From positions 1 to 64,000 of the forward strand of contig CAYXWM010000001.1 in NCBI GenBank assembly GCA_964468805.1: DNA of 64,000 nt. Direction: 5' to 3'. Under the pieces are notes generated by a model, which made no database searches, was not told where the DNA came from, and was given only the letters and a program-made list of their open reading frames with translations. The DNA is from CAYXWM01 sp964468805 (GTDB lineage: Bacteria; Bacillota; Clostridia; Lachnospirales; WRBF01). Made by a program: the position numbers and the translations under genes. Numbering within the stretch: the stretch's first letter is position 1; the number at the start of each line of letters is the position of its first letter. Shown here piece after piece: positions 7,823-17,718 of this stretch.

Positions 7823-9034
7823 ATGGCTAGAGTAAACGACAATTTCTTGAAATTACCAGGCAACTATCTCTTTGCGGAAATAGGCAAAAGAGTTGAAACA
7901 TATGTAACCCAAAATCCCGACAAACAAGTAATCAGATTGGGTATAGGCGACGTTACCAGACCGCTTCCGCAACCTATAGTGGATGCTATGCATAAAGCGG
8001 CGGACGAAATGGGCTCATTAAGCGGATTCCAAGGCTACGGCCCCTATGAAGGATTTGAGTTTTTAAGAAACAAAATTGTGGAATTTGATTATAAATCAAG
8101 AGGCGTTAATATTTCCGCTGACGAAGTTTTCGTAAGCGACGGTGCCAAAAGCGATACCTCCAGCATTATAGATATTTTCCATACAGACAATGTAGTTGCG
8201 GTATGTGACCCGGTATACCCGGTTTATGTTGATTCCAACGTAATCAGCGGTCGCTCCGGCAATCTAGGTTCTGACGGAAAATGGAGCAACATTGTTTATA
8301 TGAACTGTACAGCGGATAACGGCTTCCTGCCTGCTATTCCCACAGAAAAAGCGGACTTGATTTACCTTTGCTTCCCCAACAATCCCACAGGTATGACAGC
8401 AACAAAAGAATATTTGGAACAATGGGTTGAATATGCTTTAAAAAACAATTCCGTTTTGCTTTACGACTCTGCTTATGAGGCATTTATCCAAGACGATTCC
8501 ATTCCTCATTCGATTTACGAAATAGACGGAGCAAGACAATGTGCCATAGAATTTAGGTCTTTCTCCAAAACAGCCGGCTTTACCGGTACTCGCTGTGCCT
8601 ATACAATAATCCCCAAAGATTTGAAGATTGAAAACGAAAGTGCAAATGCCCTTTGGTTGCGTCGTCAATCCACAAAATTCAACGGCGTAGCATACGTTAT
8701 CCAAAAAGCCGCAGAAGCGGTATACTCCGAAGCAGGACAAAAAGCTATCAAAGAAAACATTGCTTACTACATGAACAATGCCAAAGTTATCAGAAGCGGC
8801 TTGGCTGATGCCGGATATACAGTATTCGGCGGAGAAAACGCTCCTTACATTTGGACACAAACACCCAACGGTATGGATTCTTGGGCATTCTTTGACAAAA
8901 TCTTAAAAGAAGCCTCTGTTGTTACCACTCCCGGCGTAGGTTTCGGACCTTGCGGACAAGGTTACATTCGCTTAACCGCTTTTGGTGATGCGGAAAAAAC
9001 CATTGAAGCCGTGAACAGAATAAAAAATATGTAA
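7823..9034 (+). CDS. dapL: LL-diaminopimelate aminotransferase
   Basis: A 403-residue class I/II PLP aminotransferase that makes LL-diaminopimelate directly from tetrahydrodipicolinate, bypassing the acylated intermediates of the DapD/DapE route. The N-terminal block RLGIGDVTRPLP and the GYGPYEG motif are typical of DapL; the PLP-binding Lys is in SFSKTAGFTGTRC and the conserved CFPNNPTG loop is present. Its product is the substrate of the adjacent DapF. Start ATG with AAGGAG 8 nt upstream. A terminator follows, closing the dapF-dapL unit. Confidence 0.96.
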   Translation: MARVNDNFLKLPGNYLFAEIGKRVETYVTQNPDKQVIRLGIGDVTRPLPQPIVDAMHKAADEMGSLSGFQGYGPYEGFEFLRNKIVEFDYKSRGVNISADEVFVSDGAKSDTSSIIDIFHTDNVVAVCDPVYPVYVDSNVISGRSGNLGSDGKWSNIVYMNCTADNGFLPAIPTEKADLIYLCFPNNPTGMTATKEYLEQWVEYALKNNSVLLYDSAYEAFIQDDSIPHSIYEIDGARQCAIEFRSFSKTAGFTGTRCAYTIIPKDLKIENESANALWLRRQSTKFNGVAYVIQKAAEAVYSEAGQKAIKENIAYYMNNAKVIRSGLADAGYTVFGGENAPYIWTQTPNGMDSWAFFDKILKEASVVTTPGVGFGPCGQGYIRLTAFGDAEKTIEAVNRIKNM

Positions 9035-9047
9035 TTAACTCAAATTA

Positions 9048-9089
9048 AAAGCTCTGATATGGACTATTCCTGTCAGAGCTTTTTGTTTT
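9048..9089 (+). terminator. intrinsic terminator of dapF-dapL
   Basis: Stem AAAGCTCTGA/TCAGAGCTTT (10 bp, perfect) followed by TTGTTTTG, 14 nt past the dapL stop. Confidence 0.9.
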
Positions 9090-9435
9090 GCCGCAGAGAG
9101 CCAAGGCAAAACTATTTGACTGTAACGGCATATCAGTATGTAACCGGTTTTTTATCAATAATAGTTTCAATTTAAAACTATTCTTTGCAAATTATCATCA
9201 AATACATAAATTTATATTTTCATAATACAGAGCTTTAAGTTAATATTATATTTTTTTGCAATAATATTAAGCAGGGTATCGTAAAATTAAATGAAAATAA
9301 ATATAGGTTTACAGAATTCCAATAAATAGTATTATTTTTTTTTATACTATGATATAATTTATCAAATCATATTATAATGAGCAGAATCATTTTAATCGGT
9401 TAACAAAGATTCCTTCAGTGACCGGCAAAAAAGCT

Positions 9436-9478
9436 CGTCCCTACAAAACAGCATAATTTCAGTGTTTTTGTAGGGGCG
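9436..9478. repeat. hairpin with GTAGGGGCG motif in the dapL-trkH gap
   Basis: CCCTACAAAA/TTTTGTAGGG, 10-bp perfect stem extended by CG(T), with a 17-nt loop. A similar GTAGGGG...CCCC hairpin motif is seen near 27008-27029. The rest of the 9035-9649 gap is very AT-rich and shows only the dapL terminator; no gene is convincing there. Confidence 0.45.
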
Positions 9479-9649
9479 TGTTTTGTACGCCGCCAATATT
9501 TAATATTGTTGACTTTAGAAATGTGCATACTCATTTTGTTTTCTTTACTTAAATGCCGGATACACTTTAAACGTTTACGGAAAACAGCTTTTGTTATATC
9601 CGGTTGCATTTAAGTATCCACGGAATGATATTTTTATGGAGATGATTTC

Positions 9650-11074
9650 TTGAGTAGCGATAATACTCAACCACGAAAAAGTGCCTTTGAAAAATTATTC
9701 AGTTTGAAACCTACCAGAATTATAGTATGCAGTTTTTTGTTTGTCATACTTGTAGGCACGGTTTTATTGGCACTGCCTTTTGCCTCCAAGGATAATCTGA
9801 GCGTAGGGTTGTTGGATGCGTTTTTTACCGCCACCTCTGCGGTCTGCGTTACAGGCTTGACTGTAGTCAACACGGCTCTGCACTGGAGTTCCTTCGGAAA
9901 ACTGGTTATTTTGGTTTTAATACAAATCGGCGGCTTGGGCTTAATGACTATTTTTACCACTATAATTATTTTTACTGGAAGAACTATTACCCTAAGAGAA
10001 AGGTTGGTTATACAACAATCCTTTAATCAGGACGACTTAACCGGTATGGTACGCTTGGCTCGTAACGTTTGCATAGTTACCTTTCTTTGTGAAGCCGTTG
10101 CGGCATTGATTTTGGGGTTTTGGTTTTTTTTCAGACATGAACAGCCGTTTTTTATCGGGTTATGGTCGGGAATATTCCATGCGGTATCGGGATTTTGCAA
10201 TGCGGGCTTTGATATTATAGGCAACAGTATGGAAAATTATCTTACGGACCCGGTGGTAAACACGGTAATAATGCTTGTAATTATTTTTGGGGGTCTTGGA
10301 TTTACCGTTTGGCTGGATTTTATTAAAACAATAAAAACCGTAAAAGGCGAAGGGCGGTTAAGATTCAAAACAATTTTTGATAGGCTGAGTTTACATACGA
10401 AAATTGTTTTGGAACTGACTCTGGGTCTGATAGTAGTAGGGGCTGTTTTGTTTTTTATAATAGAATACAATAATCCCAATACCATCGGCGGACTGAATAT
10501 TTTCAACAAGGGCATGGCTTCGGCTTTCCAATCCGTAACCACTCGTACAGCAGGCTTTAACACATTAAATCAGGCGAATATGGAACCGGCTTCTCAATTT
10601 ATTACTATAGTTCTTATGTTTATAGGCGGTTCGCCCGGTGGTACGGCCGGCGGCGTAAAGACCGTAACATTCTCAATAATATTACTTGCGATTATTTCCG
10701 TAGTCAAAGGCAGAAACCAAATAGAAGTCCACAACAAGCATATTTCTTCCTATCTGTTGCAAAAGGCGCTTGCGGTGGTAATGATTAACCTTACGCTGAT
10801 TATTGTCGCCACGGTTATTCTTTCAATAACTGAAAAATCCATACCCGGTTTCGGTTTTTTGGATTATCTGTTCGAGGTTTCTTCCGCGGTTGGTACTGTG
10901 GGTCTTACCACGGGAATCACTCCGCAACTATCGGTGTTGGGTAAATTTATTATTTGCATATGTATGTTTTTCGGCAGGCTGGGTCCCATTACAGTCGCCG
11001 TAGCCCTTACCATGCGTCAAATCACCGGTGATAACTCAATACATTATCCCGAAGGCAGAGTGCTGGTAGGATAA
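9650..11074 (+). CDS. TrkH/KtrB-family potassium uptake membrane protein
   Basis: A 474-residue integral membrane protein forming the K+ (or Na+-coupled K+) permeation unit. The four pore-loop filters of the superfamily are recognisable, each centred on a Gly: SAVCVTGLTV, SGFCNAGFDI, TTRTAGFNTL and SAVGTVGLTTG, between hydrophobic helices. The size fits KtrB better than long TrkH. The usual cytoplasmic RCK partner (KtrA/TrkA) is not adjacent. The start is TTG with GGAGATG upstream; this places the basic N-tail before the first helix as in relatives. It ends in a terminator shared with convergent asnB. Confidence 0.93.
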   Translation: MSSDNTQPRKSAFEKLFSLKPTRIIVCSFLFVILVGTVLLALPFASKDNLSVGLLDAFFTATSAVCVTGLTVVNTALHWSSFGKLVILVLIQIGGLGLMTIFTTIIIFTGRTITLRERLVIQQSFNQDDLTGMVRLARNVCIVTFLCEAVAALILGFWFFFRHEQPFFIGLWSGIFHAVSGFCNAGFDIIGNSMENYLTDPVVNTVIMLVIIFGGLGFTVWLDFIKTIKTVKGEGRLRFKTIFDRLSLHTKIVLELTLGLIVVGAVLFFIIEYNNPNTIGGLNIFNKGMASAFQSVTTRTAGFNTLNQANMEPASQFITIVLMFIGGSPGGTAGGVKTVTFSIILLAIISVVKGRNQIEVHNKHISSYLLQKALAVVMINLTLIIVATVILSITEKSIPGFGFLDYLFEVSSAVGTVGLTTGITPQLSVLGKFIICICMFFGRLGPITVAVALTMRQITGDNSIHYPEGRVLVG

Positions 11075-11105
11075 AAAAAGCTGTCGATTTTTTCGACAGC
11101 TTTTT
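11075..11105. terminator. bidirectional terminator between trkH-like gene and asnB
   Basis: 13-bp stem AAAAAGCTGTCGA/TCGACAGCTTTTT with a T5 loop, beginning directly after the stop of the potassium transporter; A- and T-runs on both sides allow termination on both strands. Confidence 0.9.
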
Positions 11106-11117
11106 GCTATTTGCAGG

Positions 11118-12965
11118 TTATTTAATATTACCCAAAGACAGACCGTATTTTTCCAGCCAGTAGTTAACTTGAATTATATATGCCATAAGTTGTGGTGCAG
11201 CCATTAACTGCCCAAACCAGGGCTTGCCGTATTCGGCGGGTGCATCCAAGAATTGTATGACCTTTGACTTATCAATTAACGGATAAACCGGCGAGTTGGG
11301 ATTATTCACTATTTCCGATAATCTTTGCTTTAACAGGTTTTCGTAATTGGGATTGTAAGTTTTGGGGAATGGGCTTTTTTTACGGTTAATCAGCTCATCC
11401 GGCAACAAATCTTTGCAGGATTCCCTTAACAGATTCTTAACCACACCATCCTTGCACTTCATAGCATAGGGAACGTTCCACATATATTCCATAAGCCTGT
11501 GATCCGCAAAGGGCACCCTACCGTCAACACCGATGCCCATTCTGTCCATCCTGTCCAGAAGTGTCTGCATAAACCAACGTATATTGACATAATTGATTTC
11601 CCTAAGGCGTGCATCAAAGGGATCCTCACCGTCAAGTCGAGGTACCTCTTTCAAAGTATCTTCATAATGACCCTTAACGAATTCTTCAAGTTGCAGTTTA
11701 TTTTTAAAGTCTTCGTTCAAAAGCATGGTTCGTGTTTCAATATTGCCGGACCAAGGGAAAATATCCTTTTCAATCAATTCCTTTTTATGGAACCAAGGAT
11801 AACCCCAGAAAACCTCATCGGCACATTCGCCGGTCATAGCTACCCTATGCTCCTTATTTACCAAAGAACAAAAATACATAAGAGATGCATCAATATCAGC
11901 CATACCGGGCATATCCCTGGCGTCTACCGCCTCATACAGCAAATCCGCCAGTTCGGCTTCGTTACATTCCAAGAATGTATGATTTAAGTCGTATTCTTTT
12001 AGCATTATTTCCACAAAAGGTCTGTCTCGATGAGGTTGGAACGAATTTGATTGGAAGTACACGTCATTATCCTTAAAATCAAAGGAATAAGTAGAAAGTT
12101 TTTTGCCTTTTTCCGCCAAGTATTTGGAGGTAAGGGCTGTTACAATGCTTGAATCAACCCCTCCGGACAAAAAGCTGCAAATCTCCACGTCTGCCACGGT
12201 TTGACGTTTAACGGCATCTCGAATCAGGAAGGAGATTTTGTCCAGAGTTTCTTCGTAGCTGTCCTTATGTTCTTCACATTGGAATTGCCAATATTGCTCC
12301 TCCCGGAAGCCGTCTTTGGAAAACACTCCGAAATGTCCCGGTTTTATTTCGAAAATATTCTTGAAAACACCACTGCTGTTGTTTTTAGCCGGACCTAAGC
12401 CAAATACTTCTCTCATGCTTTTTAAATCAATAATCGGCTCAACACCCGGAAATTGAAATAAAGCCTTTATTTCAGAGCCGAAAACAAGGGTATTGTCAAA
12501 AATCCCGTAGAACAGCGGCTTAACACCTACTCTGTCCCTGACCAAGAGCAGTTTTTCGTTCTTGCCGTCCCAAATGGCAAAGGAAAAATTACCGTTAAGC
12601 TCGTTTACAAAATCAATGCCGTATTCCAAGTAACCGTTGAGAATTATTTCCCCGTCACTTGAACCCTCAAATGCAAAGCCGTTTAACCGTTGTTTTAACT
12701 CCGGGGAGTTAAACAATCCACCGTTGGTTATTATGGCATATTCATTGCCGTTTACGGTTTTCGTCAAGGGCTGTATCCCTCCGTTTAAACCCTTAACCAA
12801 CAGGCGATTCTGTGCCAAGCCCACGTTTTTGTTCAGATACACTCCGTCGGTATCCTTGCCTCGGTGGGCAATTGAACTTCTCATTTTTACCAAAATGTCA
12901 ATCCGGCGTTTGCTTTCAGCTTCGTAGTTTTGATTGAAATTACAAAATCCTGATATTCCGCACAT
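11118..12965 (-). CDS. asnB: asparagine synthase (glutamine-hydrolysing)
   Basis: A 615-residue two-domain enzyme: an N-terminal class II glutaminase that releases ammonia, and a synthetase that adenylates aspartate to make asparagine. After Met1 the nucleophile Cys2 stands in the MCGISGF motif. The glutaminase site includes RLLVKG and AITNGGLFN; the PP-loop SFLSGGVDSSIV in the second half binds ATP. The start is set by the requirement for Cys2 and by AGAGGTAAGG just upstream; the 30 codons before it are spurious. It is transcribed alone on the minus strand. Confidence 0.96.
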   Translation of the reverse strand: MCGISGFCNFNQNYEAESKRRIDILVKMRSSIAHRGKDTDGVYLNKNVGLAQNRLLVKGLNGGIQPLTKTVNGNEYAIITNGGLFNSPELKQRLNGFAFEGSSDGEIILNGYLEYGIDFVNELNGNFSFAIWDGKNEKLLLVRDRVGVKPLFYGIFDNTLVFGSEIKALFQFPGVEPIIDLKSMREVFGLGPAKNNSSGVFKNIFEIKPGHFGVFSKDGFREEQYWQFQCEEHKDSYEETLDKISFLIRDAVKRQTVADVEICSFLSGGVDSSIVTALTSKYLAEKGKKLSTYSFDFKDNDVYFQSNSFQPHRDRPFVEIMLKEYDLNHTFLECNEAELADLLYEAVDARDMPGMADIDASLMYFCSLVNKEHRVAMTGECADEVFWGYPWFHKKELIEKDIFPWSGNIETRTMLLNEDFKNKLQLEEFVKGHYEDTLKEVPRLDGEDPFDARLREINYVNIRWFMQTLLDRMDRMGIGVDGRVPFADHRLMEYMWNVPYAMKCKDGVVKNLLRESCKDLLPDELINRKKSPFPKTYNPNYENLLKQRLSEIVNNPNSPVYPLIDKSKVIQFLDAPAEYGKPWFGQLMAAPQLMAYIIQVNYWLEKYGLSLGNIK

Positions 12966-13173
12966 AGCCTTACCTCTTTTCAAATTATGCTGAATAATGT
13001 TGAAATAGTGGTTTAATTTAAGTTGAACAAAAATAAATCGAATTTTACGTTTCAACTGAAATTACGATTTATTATTACTTCTTAAATTAAATCGCTATAA
13101 CCGGTTCAGTGGAAATCACACCTTTACTAACCGCGTTATGATAATATATTCTTTAAATTTTTATCTTGCCACA

Positions 13174-13205
13174 GAAAAAGGCATCCCCAAAATCGGAAAT
13201 GCCCG
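13174..13205 (-). terminator. intrinsic terminator of the gerA operon
   Basis: On the minus strand GGGCATTTCC-GATTTT-GGGGATGCC followed by TTTTT, about 110 nt past the gerAC stop. The remainder of the 12966-13313 gap shows nothing else. Confidence 0.75.
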
Positions 13206-13313
13206 TACAATTTAATTTTGAGGATAAGTAAACTAACGTGAATTAGGCGTAATCGAACAATGTGTACAGCAAATAAACCCCGTAGGAATTATCACGTTAA
13301 TTAAAACCTAGGG

Positions 13314-14690
13314 CTATGTTATGGAACCTGTTCCCACGATTTCTACCTTAACTTCAACATCGGATTTCATATCTGCAAAAGCCTTATCCCAATCGTTTTC
13401 ATATTTTTTGAAAAGGTCATATTTTTTCTTGCGTAGTAAATCCTTTAATTCCAAGCCGTCAGCATTGTAAAACTTAAAAACATCCCAAGTTTCGTTTATT
13501 TCTTTTTTTATGACATCTTCATAGGCTTTTTGGAGTTCTGTAAGTCGCTCTCGGTCCAGTTTTTCAGGACCCAATTTAAACTCGGGTATATTTCCCGTAA
13601 CCGAAATGCTTGTTTTTGTAATTAAGAAGTCTTCCGTATTGTCAAAACTAATTTTGCCATGTACCTTTTCAATTTTTAAGGGAATAAAATCGCCCTTATT
13701 GCTACAGGAGATTTCACCGCCTTCGCCTCTGCCTCTAAACCATAAATATCCGCGAGTTTGCACATCGTTTAACTTGCCTACAAGCTTATAATCCTTTACT
13801 ATGGCGGCACCTTTTAGAATAATTTCTCCATTTTCAAGGCTTATTTCGGGAATGATAACAGTATCGGAGGCACGTAAGCTTCTGATCAGGCTTTCCAAGT
13901 CTTTTCGGAAAGTAACGGATACGTCAAATTGCTTATTTTTATAAAAATTGCTTACAAAGAAACCCACCATAGGCTCGGAATGCACCTTAGCTTCAACTAT
14001 TTCTCCCGACTCTCCGTTAGCCGCCATAATAATTACTTTTCGGCTTATTTGTCTGTTTCTTTCCAAGACGTCCACTGTCTCTCTAAACAGTTTTTCGTCC
14101 TTTAATACGCCTTCTCCCAAAATAACTAACTTGGTTTGCCCAAAATACAGCTTTTTGCTTGAATAGGAATCCGTTGTGCTCATAGCTCCGGAGACCGTCT
14201 CGCTTATTGATTTCTTGATATAGCGGCTCTTTCCCTCGCCGCCTCCTTTTTCCGCCATAGCTGCCATGTTTGGCAAAGACATGGTAACGGAAAATCGTTT
14301 GACGGCTTCATTGCCGATTTTGGTGCTTAAAGTTTCTTCTTTATCGGAAGATTCTTTTTTGTCTTCGCCGGATTCGGTATTTTTGTCCTTATCCTCGGAT
14401 TTTTCTTTGTTTTCTTTATCTGTGCTTTCATCTTCCGTTTCAGTTTTGCTTTTGGTTCTGTAGTTCATGGGTTCCATGGCGTTATCTTGCAGATTTATTC
14501 CGGAATCGTTTTCTTCCCGGTTTTTATTTATATGGTTTGCTTCAATATTATTTTTATTGTTATCGGATTTTTCATATGCATCTATCCCTACGGTGACTAC
14601 GAATCCCCGTTCTTCCAACTCAACCTTATCCCAACAGGCACTTAAAAGCATAACGCTTAAAAGCACCGATAATACACTAAACCTTCTCAT
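13314..14690 (-). CDS. gerAC: spore germinant receptor lipoprotein subunit (Ger(x)C family)
   Basis: A 458-residue lipoprotein, the C subunit of a GerA-type receptor of the spore inner membrane. The signal peptide ends in the lipobox LLSAC and is followed by the typical WDKVELEERGFVVTVGID. The C-terminal half has the Ger(x)C pattern, ending in a mixed alpha/beta domain with KKKYDLFKKYENDWD. Unusually, about 90 residues of Asn/Lys/Glu/Ser/Asp-rich low-complexity sequence are inserted after the first strand (about residues 40-130). The ATG is preferred over the GTG three codons earlier, which lies inside the ribosome binding site. Last gene of gerAA-AB-AC. Confidence 0.93.
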   Translation of the reverse strand: MRRFSVLSVLLSVMLLSACWDKVELEERGFVVTVGIDAYEKSDNNKNNIEANHINKNREENDSGINLQDNAMEPMNYRTKSKTETEDESTDKENKEKSEDKDKNTESGEDKKESSDKEETLSTKIGNEAVKRFSVTMSLPNMAAMAEKGGGEGKSRYIKKSISETVSGAMSTTDSYSSKKLYFGQTKLVILGEGVLKDEKLFRETVDVLERNRQISRKVIIMAANGESGEIVEAKVHSEPMVGFFVSNFYKNKQFDVSVTFRKDLESLIRSLRASDTVIIPEISLENGEIILKGAAIVKDYKLVGKLNDVQTRGYLWFRGRGEGGEISCSNKGDFIPLKIEKVHGKISFDNTEDFLITKTSISVTGNIPEFKLGPEKLDRERLTELQKAYEDVIKKEINETWDVFKFYNADGLELKDLLRKKKYDLFKKYENDWDKAFADMKSDVEVKVEIVGTGSIT

Positions 14691-14757
14691 TTTAATCACC
14701 TGCAGTCAATTATATTTAAAACTGTACTTTTTTGTACGAAAAATATCAAAACCACTT

Positions 14758-15843
14758 TTATAACTTTCTTATTTTTGCTACCGTAATAAGCAGTAAGGGT
14801 ATAATTATAAAATAGGCAAGACCGAAGGTGATAAAGCTAAAATCCAAAATAAAACTTACTTGGGGTATGTCCTTGGGGATAAATGAAACCAAAAAAACAA
14901 TTAATATTACCGCAAAAATATAGACGGTGTGAGTGCCTTTTTTTACCAAGTCTTTTAAAATTACCGAGGAAAAGAACAGACCGGCGTTTACTATGGCAAA
15001 GACTGAAATAATCCAAAAGCTCATAATATAGGCTTCCTGGCGTTCTATAAAAGAACCCGGCATATCAATGGTATCCATGATTTCTATTACCGGATAAGTC
15101 TGCCTAATAACGTCAAAGGGACCGAATTTACCTATGGTTATAACCGTTATAAACACCATTAACAGTCCTATAGCAACTACGGCTTGGATAGTGGCTCTGC
15201 GAACACGATTGGGTCTTTGCATATAAGGAAAAACCAGAAGTATAAATTCCAATCCGGTAAATGCTATACCGGAATAAAATCCGCCCTTTATCAAGTTTTC
15301 CGGCTTTGTTACCAGTACCGGAAAAATATTGGATAACTGAACGTCTATGGCGCCCAGCAAAAAAATAATAATCAGTGGAATGAAAATAATAAATATAAGT
15401 ATTTCGGCTATACGTCCCCGGGCTTCGTAACCCTTAGCCGCCGCATATCCGCTGACAAACAGCATAGCAATACAAATAACCCAAAAGGGCGTGTTGCTTA
15501 ACATGGTCTGCTTTATTATTTCTCCGAAAAAACGCAATTCCATGGAAATATTTATTATTATTTTAACCAAAAGGCCCAACACAACTATCCAAGACAAAGG
15601 CTTGCCCAGTATTTTTCCCGTATATGAAACAAAACCCTCTTTTGGAAACATGGAGCCTATGGTTGCAATTAAATAAGCATAAACCACGGCAAGTAAAGTA
15701 GCTATGATAATTACTATCCATCCGTCTTGCTGTGCAAACTCCGCTACCCTACGGGGTAAGACTATAACACCGGTTCCGAATATATCCAAAATCAGCAGAA
15801 CCTGTAGCTGTCTTACCGAGATTTTATCGTTTAAGAAAAGCAT
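14758..15843 (-). CDS. gerAB: spore germinant receptor transporter-like subunit (GerAB/ArcD family)
   Basis: A 361-residue integral membrane protein of the APC amino-acid transporter fold, with about ten hydrophobic segments. In GerA-type receptors this subunit binds the small germinant. It begins with the family pattern ISVRQLQVLLILDIFGTGVIVLP. The ribosome binding site AAGGAG overlaps the end of gerAA, whose stop is 4 nt before this start, so translation is likely coupled. gerAC follows after 67 bp. Confidence 0.94.
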   Translation of the reverse strand: MLFLNDKISVRQLQVLLILDIFGTGVIVLPRRVAEFAQQDGWIVIIIATLLAVVYAYLIATIGSMFPKEGFVSYTGKILGKPLSWIVVLGLLVKIIINISMELRFFGEIIKQTMLSNTPFWVICIAMLFVSGYAAAKGYEARGRIAEILIFIIFIPLIIIFLLGAIDVQLSNIFPVLVTKPENLIKGGFYSGIAFTGLEFILLVFPYMQRPNRVRRATIQAVVAIGLLMVFITVITIGKFGPFDVIRQTYPVIEIMDTIDMPGSFIERQEAYIMSFWIISVFAIVNAGLFFSSVILKDLVKKGTHTVYIFAVILIVFLVSFIPKDIPQVSFILDFSFITFGLAYFIIIPLLLITVAKIRKL

Positions 15844-15847
15844 TCAA

Positions 15848-17368
15848 TCACTCCTTCTTATGCTTGTTTCCGCTTTGTTTCACACGCAAACGGGTGGTAT
15901 TGTCCGGATTGGAAAAAATAGGCCTTTTTTTCATCATAAACAAAGGCATTCTGAAAATGCTGTCCTTAAGGTCGGTGTAACCGTTGGTTTCGGAGGATGA
16001 AAAGGGAAAAACATAAGGTATACCAAAGCTTTTCAAAGTCACCAAATGTATAAGTATTAACAATACTGCAATCCAGAAACCAAAGAAGCCCAAGCAGGAT
16101 GATAAGAATATAATTAAATATTTTAAGATTCTGAAGGCATTAACCAAACTAATGTGAGGAATAACAAAACCGCATATTCCCGTAATGGCTACCACAATTA
16201 CAACTATGGGGCTGACCAAACCGGCTTCAACTGCGGCTTGACCGATAATAATACCTCCTACTATACCGACGGTACTGCCTATGGGCGACGGCAGTCGTAT
16301 ACCTGCCTCTCTCAATAACTCAAAAGCTATTTCCATCAATATAATTTCAAATACGGCAGGAAAAGGCACAGTTTGCCTTGCACCTGCCATTTTAAATACA
16401 AGTTGGGACGGTATCATAGACGGATGATAGACCGCCATAGCCAAGTATAGCCCCGGTAAGGTCAGAGCCGCAAAACCGGCAATAAACCTAAGAGCCCTAA
16501 TTAACGAAGAAATTTCCCAGCGTTGATTATAATCATCCGGGCTTTGATAAAAGGTATTTAAAGTGGCAGGAATAATCAATACAAAGGGCGAATTATCCAC
16601 AACTATAACTATTCGTCCCTCCAAAAGGGCTGCCGCCGCTTTATCCGGTCTTTCGGTTACTTGAGCCTGAGGAAAAGGCGAACGCCAGTCCTCCTCTATA
16701 AGTTGTTCTACATATCCGCTGTCTATAATGCCGTCAATATCGATATTATTTAAGCGTTTAATGGATTCTTCAAGTATTTTCGGTCTGACCAGACCGTCCA
16801 TGTAAATTACGGCAATGTCGGTTCTTGTTCTTCTGCCTATTTGCATTTGTTTTAGTTTTAAAGCGGTATCCCTGATTCTGCGTCTGATGAGCATGGTATT
16901 TATACGGAAAACTTCCGAAAACGCTTCCTTGGCACCCTGAACCACTACTTCCGTGTCCGCTGTGGGTACACCACGATTGGGCCAACCCTTGGTTGAAAGA
17001 ACGACTGCCTTGGCGTAGCCGTCCACAAACATAAGGGTATCACCGCTGAGAATGCCTTTAACGGCATCGTCCATGTCTTCCGTATCTTTTAAATCTGCTG
17101 TGGGAAGACCGCCGTTTTTTATTGCCTCGTATATATTTTCTTTGATATCCGCATAAGTAGGAGGAACCTCTCTTATACTGATCATTAAGCTTTTTATTAT
17201 ATGTTCCGATAAATAATCCTTATCCACCAACATATCAAGATAAAAAAAATATATATCCTTCTTAAAACCCTCACCTATGCTGATTTTGCGTTTTACTACG
17301 TCTCCGCAATCTTTAAACCTTACGTCCAATTCGCTTATATTAACGTCAAGTATACTGCTGATATTCAT
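15848..17368 (-). CDS. gerAA: spore germinant receptor subunit A
   Basis: A 506-residue GerA-family protein: a hydrophilic N-terminal domain of about 270 residues, then a membrane domain with roughly five to six helices (from about residue 280), then a basic cytoplasmic tail. The GerA-family segments SFVLIIPATLNTFYQSPDDY-like and GLYLAMAVYHPSMIP are clear. Start taken at MNISSILD because GGTGA lies 5 nt upstream; 19 more codons are open before it. First gene of the operon, which triggers the return of spores to growth; its presence means the organism is, or recently was, a spore former. Expected promoter type is sigma-G but none was resolved. Confidence 0.93.
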   Translation of the reverse strand: MNISSILDVNISELDVRFKDCGDVVKRKISIGEGFKKDIYFFYLDMLVDKDYLSEHIIKSLMISIREVPPTYADIKENIYEAIKNGGLPTADLKDTEDMDDAVKGILSGDTLMFVDGYAKAVVLSTKGWPNRGVPTADTEVVVQGAKEAFSEVFRINTMLIRRRIRDTALKLKQMQIGRRTRTDIAVIYMDGLVRPKILEESIKRLNNIDIDGIIDSGYVEQLIEEDWRSPFPQAQVTERPDKAAAALLEGRIVIVVDNSPFVLIIPATLNTFYQSPDDYNQRWEISSLIRALRFIAGFAALTLPGLYLAMAVYHPSMIPSQLVFKMAGARQTVPFPAVFEIILMEIAFELLREAGIRLPSPIGSTVGIVGGIIIGQAAVEAGLVSPIVVIVVAITGICGFVIPHISLVNAFRILKYLIIFLSSCLGFFGFWIAVLLILIHLVTLKSFGIPYVFPFSSSETNGYTDLKDSIFRMPLFMMKKRPIFSNPDNTTRLRVKQSGNKHKKE

Positions 17369-17643
17369 GTCTTCACCGTCATTTCTTAAATGAAAATTTC
17401 GTAAAACCTTGATAACTATAACCAAAAAATAAACCCTATGAAACTAAAAGGTTCTTTTGAACGCTCTATATAAACCTAATTTTGTAAATCTAAAGCCTAA
17501 TAAACTTATACTATTATTTTGATTTATTTCTAGATTTATGCATAGGTCAAACCGGTTCGCCCAAAGTTTCAAACATACCTAAATAAATTTCAACAGTATG
17601 TACGTAAATTCAGCCTATATTAAATCCTCAGTGGATTTTACAT

Positions 17644-17706
17644 AAAAAAACAACCTCTCTGCAAAAGAAAGGTTGTCTCAAAAAAATTCCCTACCCCGAG
17701 GTAGGG
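17644..17706 (-). terminator. tandem intrinsic terminators downstream of pfp
   Basis: Two hairpins in series on the minus strand. First CCCTACC-TCGG-GGTAGGG followed by AATTTTTTT (17680-17706), then ACAACCTTTCT/AGAGAGGTTGT (one mismatch) followed by TTTTTTT (17644-17676). This, and AT-rich sequence up to the gerAA start, is all that was found in the 17369-17718 gap. Confidence 0.88.
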
Positions 17707-17718
17707 AGTTTCAGTATA

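Noticed and set aside
9415..9609. 64-codon minus-strand frame before the potassium transporter
   Set aside because: It spans a hairpin, lacks a start signal and has composition typical of non-coding AT-rich DNA.
11499..12927. Plus-strand frames opposite asnB
   Set aside because: Shadow frames of the asparagine synthase gene on the other strand.
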